Below the pieces are notes generated by a model, which was not told the DNA's origin, did not search any database, and saw only the letters and a list, made by a program, of their open reading frames with translations. The translations under genes and the position numbers were made by a program. DNA of 64,000 nucleotides from assembly GCA_018400295.1 (NCBI GenBank), contig JAGYMZ010000012.1, positions 1 to 64,000 on the forward strand, read 5' to 3'. Every line of letters starts with the position of its first letter. Within the stretch, counting starts at the first letter, position 1. Source of the stretch: Bacteroidales bacterium (GTDB lineage: Bacteria; Bacteroidota; Bacteroidia; Bacteroidales; B18-G4). Shown here piece by piece: positions 61,501 through 64,000 of the stretch.

Positions 61501-62498
61501 TCCGTTACACCATTTCCGTTATCATAGGAAGGGATTTGTTCAATATCTCCGGCAAAGACGACAAAAGAGGGTGCCGGGTCTTCCGGTGTGCCGGCATCAT
61601 ACAGGGATTGAATATATGCTTTGATCGAGGCGAGACTGCTTCCAACGTTTTGTTCATCCGTATATGCTTCAACAACGGTGAACCCTTTTTGCTTTTTCCA
61701 TTCGATCAGGGGTTGTAGCTGCGTTTCAAACATGCGGTCGGCGATAATCACGTATTTAACGGGATACCGGGTAAAGTTTTCCCGGTTTGAGAGGGGCTTA
61801 TAATTCAGCAGCAGGTTGTTAAGCGGTTCGAAATAGATGGAGGCCAGACGTTTCTTTAGATCCAGGGTTGCCTGTGTATCTGCATTTTCGAATAGAATTT
61901 CAAACCTGATGTTGTCGTATACCATTAGCTGGTGTGTAACGGGATTGTACCGGACCGGAGCGATATTCAGCCGTGCAATTCTTGTGCTGCGCATAAATCC
62001 AATAACGTCAACCGAAACGAGTTCTTCCTGAAAGTACCTGTCGGTTTGGTAAGCCGTTTCATCATAGATAAAATCATGCTGGTCATCACTTTTAGACCTG
62101 GGAGGTTGAAGAGGGTACAGCGGGTGCCGGATATCCAGCACAGAGAGGTCGATTATGGTATGCGATGCTGATGTGATCTTTACGACCGGTTCCGCTCCTA
62201 CGGGAATTTCGATCAGTTCACGTTTGACCGGCAGTTCTGGTTTGCCGGGTTCCAGGCTTCTGGCATATCCCGGTATGGAGATCCTGGTGAACTTTCCCTG
62301 TTCGGTTTGGATTTCGTGATTCCTGACCGTACCGGTGGTTATCATACCGCCCAGTCTTTGATAAGTATTATCCGTCAATTCCAATACATTTTCCATGGCA
62401 GGATTGACAAGGATGTCCTGTGGAAATGAAGCATGTGGAATAAGAAATGAAAATATGGCGGCGATCAGGCCTAAGCCTTTAAATATGTTGCGATGCAT
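58509..62498 (-). CDS. C25 family (Kgp-like gingipain) cysteine peptidase with T9SS sorting domain
   Basis: NYTAHCSPNGWADPSFTISDI and LVGNCCSSSEYQVSECFAEALLRAENKGSVGYIGASNSTYWDEDYYYAVG; C-terminus MTIYPNPGRDRFTVHF. Confidence 0.93.
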   Translation of the reverse strand: MHRNIFKGLGLIAAIFSFLIPHASFPQDILVNPAMENVLELTDNTYQRLGGMITTGTVRNHEIQTEQGKFTRISIPGYARSLEPGKPELPVKRELIEIPVGAEPVVKITSASHTIIDLSVLDIRHPLYPLQPPRSKSDDQHDFIYDETAYQTDRYFQEELVSVDVIGFMRSTRIARLNIAPVRYNPVTHQLMVYDNIRFEILFENADTQATLDLKKRLASIYFEPLNNLLLNYKPLSNRENFTRYPVKYVIIADRMFETQLQPLIEWKKQKGFTVVEAYTDEQNVGSSLASIKAYIQSLYDAGTPEDPAPSFVVFAGDIEQIPSYDNGNGVTDRNYCEFTGDLLPEIFYGRFSAQNEDQFQPYIDKTIEYEKYTMPDPSYLDEVVLVSGVDAGHGHDWGNGQINYGTTNYFNQDHGILAHDYLYPESGSSSAQIIQNISDGVTFGNYTAHCSPNGWADPSFTISDIASLENESKYGVLVGNCCSSSEYQVSECFAEALLRAENKGSVGYIGASNSTYWDEDYYYAVGVGEISEIPPPYEETTLGSYDRSFHDHGEPFEDWFVTADQMIYAGNLAVLEGSPGMADYYWDIYNLMGDPSLMVYFSEPPVIAVNYDELLPLSSTTFVVNTEPYAYVALSRDGVLHGADIADETGFLELPITPFSVPGPADVIVTKQNGEPYFGTVTVANPNGAFLVLKDFIIEDSLGNNNHHADYNELVSLTMELENLGNADATNTQVSISSADPNIILTDDYQEWGIVPGLSTASQENAFTFQVQEDIEDQHIVVFDMVMEAEGKETWTTDFSVTLNRPVLSIQEMIIDDSEFGNGNGRLDPGETADLKIKNKNTGHCITENAVATLNAYNAYVTFENTTDTIGALGLLGFKYATFTVHVHPETPNGCVLADFIYHLEAGPFQADKTFRRKLGLIYDDFETGDFEKFDWEMGGNEPWTITDVFPYEGIYSAKSGTIEDGQTSTLSLTLNVMTADSITFIKKVSSQSNQDKLKFFIDNTLKGEWSGTSAGWQYIAVPAPTGSHTYKWVYQKDGQGSAGSDCGWLDFVVMPPLMALTCYAGPDDVCCETNDYLCQGEATAWQTADWTTSGTGTFNDPSILQPLYTPSNEDIEDGSVELTLTVTGSQGDSFQDVTKITFITIPETPDKPSGPDNIDWISMPVSFYETNSVPHTTAYNWVLEPSDAGTSTGTGTTCRVVWNEEYSGFATLNVQSTNGCGDSEFSESLEITVNNPVGLHEIQDQKGMTIYPNPGRDRFTVHFTTPVREHVDLRVFTVVGSIVYEEQLAMNGQRSINLTLGSLPAGLYFIAAEGAGWKTTKKLIINK

Positions 62499-62631
62499 GG
62501 TATGTTGTTTTTTGTTGTTTCGGTTGATCTGTGGATTAAAGCAACAAAGGCATTACCGGAAAGGATCCTGGTTCCTGATTATGGACCCCATACCGGTAAA
62601 TGGCTGTTTTCTTGCTGTATGTATTTTTTAA

Positions 62632-64000
62632 TTATTTATTTATAATGATCTTTTTCGTAATCGCCACATTTTCACCTTCGAGCAGGAGGAAATACATGCC
62701 TTCTGAAAGATCTTTCAGGTTGATATCCTGATGGTGTTCTCCGCTGGATATTTCAATACTGCGGGAGTAAATTTCCATACCCACTGCATTAAATATTTTA
62801 AGATGAAGCGTCTTATCACTTTTTCCATTGACGGCAACCTGGAAATTGCCGTTGGTTGGGTTCGGGTATGCGTGTATACCCCATTCCGAAGACATTTCTG
62901 CCAAAGACACCGTGTTATCAATTGTAATATCAAGGGCCTCGGAATATTCACTGGCGCCGCATATATTGAATGCTTTAACGGCTAACTGGGCAGTTCCAAG
63001 GTAAGCGTTGCTCCATTCCACCGTGGCGATGGTACCATCCCCTGAAACGGTGCCTGCTTCTTCCGGTTCTAGCAGCCACTCATAGGATTCGGCAAATTCA
63101 ACGTCTGATATGGTATATTCGGTAACCGGATTTACCAAAACATCTACATACTCCGGGCCTTCAGGTTGCGCTGGCGTTGGTGGTACATCAATGAATTCCA
63201 GGATCATTTCATCATCCACTGTACTGCCTTCGTTGTCGGTAGCCGTGATGATTAATTCAACCATGCCGGAAGCAACATCTTCCGTACTTGGTGTGTAGAC
63301 CGGATCAATCAGGGTGGGATCATCAAAAGTCCCTGTGCCTGTACTGCTCCATTCAATGGTTTGCCAATCCGTTGCTTCCCCTGAACATTGGTAGGGGGTG
63401 GTGCCGCAATTAACATCATCCGGGCCGGCGTAACAGGTAAGTGCCATCAGCGGGGGCATAATGATCCAGTCGAGCCATGCGCAGTCACTGCCGGCTACTC
63501 CCTGTGCATCTTTCTGATAAACCCAGCGGAACGTTCGCCACCCGGGGTTCACGGGAAACGCTTCATTTTTCCATCCCTGCGTCGTCCCTGACCATTCGCC
63601 TTTCAACGTATTATTGATATAAAATTTCAGCTTGTCACCATTGTGGGAGGACACTTTCCTGACGAAGTAGATGCTGTCGGCTGTCATAACCTCAAGCGTG
63701 ATCTTGAGTTCACTGGTTTGGCTTCCATCTATGGCGCCTGACCTGGCACTGTATATGCCTTCATAGGGGAATACGGATGAAATGATCCAGTCTTCATCCC
63801 CGTCCATTTCCCAGTCAAATTTGCTGAAGTCCCCTGTTTCGAAATCTTCAAAAATGAGCCCAATTTTTTGTGAGAAGCTTTTTTCTTCCAGGAAACCTCC
63901 GGAGATCAATTCGTAGTCGAATTCTGCAATAATGCTTCCGTTTGGGGCTTCCGGATCGACATGAACGGTATATTCCGAATATTTAAAGCCGATCAGACCC
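62632..64000 (-). CDS. C-terminal part of a third C25-like/T9SS protein, truncated at window edge
   Basis: Same EDFETGDFSKFDWEMDGDEDW...MPPLMALTCYAGPDDV module as the two preceding genes; frame is open through base 64000 (GLIGFKYSEYTVHVDPEAPNGSIIAEFDYELISGG). Confidence 0.85.
   Translation of the reverse strand, partial: GLIGFKYSEYTVHVDPEAPNGSIIAEFDYELISGGFLEEKSFSQKIGLIFEDFETGDFSKFDWEMDGDEDWIISSVFPYEGIYSARSGAIDGSQTSELKITLEVMTADSIYFVRKVSSHNGDKLKFYINNTLKGEWSGTTQGWKNEAFPVNPGWRTFRWVYQKDAQGVAGSDCAWLDWIIMPPLMALTCYAGPDDVNCGTTPYQCSGEATDWQTIEWSSTGTGTFDDPTLIDPVYTPSTEDVASGMVELIITATDNEGSTVDDEMILEFIDVPPTPAQPEGPEYVDVLVNPVTEYTISDVEFAESYEWLLEPEEAGTVSGDGTIATVEWSNAYLGTAQLAVKAFNICGASEYSEALDITIDNTVSLAEMSSEWGIHAYPNPTNGNFQVAVNGKSDKTLHLKIFNAVGMEIYSRSIEISSGEHHQDINLKDLSEGMYFLLLEGENVAITKKIIINK

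Overview
The window looks like a chromosomal segment of a Bacteroidetes (Bacteroidales-like) genome. It carries about 40 protein-coding genes, one tRNA-Cys(GCA) and several intrinsic terminators. Housekeeping content: a six-gene F-type ATP synthase operon (atpB-E-F-H-A-G, minus strand, no beta/epsilon), gltX, folB, alr, argF, pheS, tdk, rsmI, ferritin, ferredoxin, a cyclophilin, a radical SAM protein and an M23/EnvC-like hydrolase. Seven very large or medium secreted proteins carry Por/T9SS-type C-terminal sorting domains. They include a C1-like cysteine peptidase, an S8 subtilase and three tandem C25 (gingipain-like) peptidases at the right end, the last truncated by the window edge. No CRISPR array, prophage, transposase or rRNA was seen. 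The two most interesting items are: (i) a modular palindromic repeat family built from the 11-mer CAGATGTCATC and its reverse complement around a CG centre, present three times with different copy numbers and once forming the 3' end of a gene; (ii) a single-chain protein joining ECF-transporter-like membrane regions to a THEP1-type NTPase. All calls are from reading the sequence and supplied translations; no searches were run.
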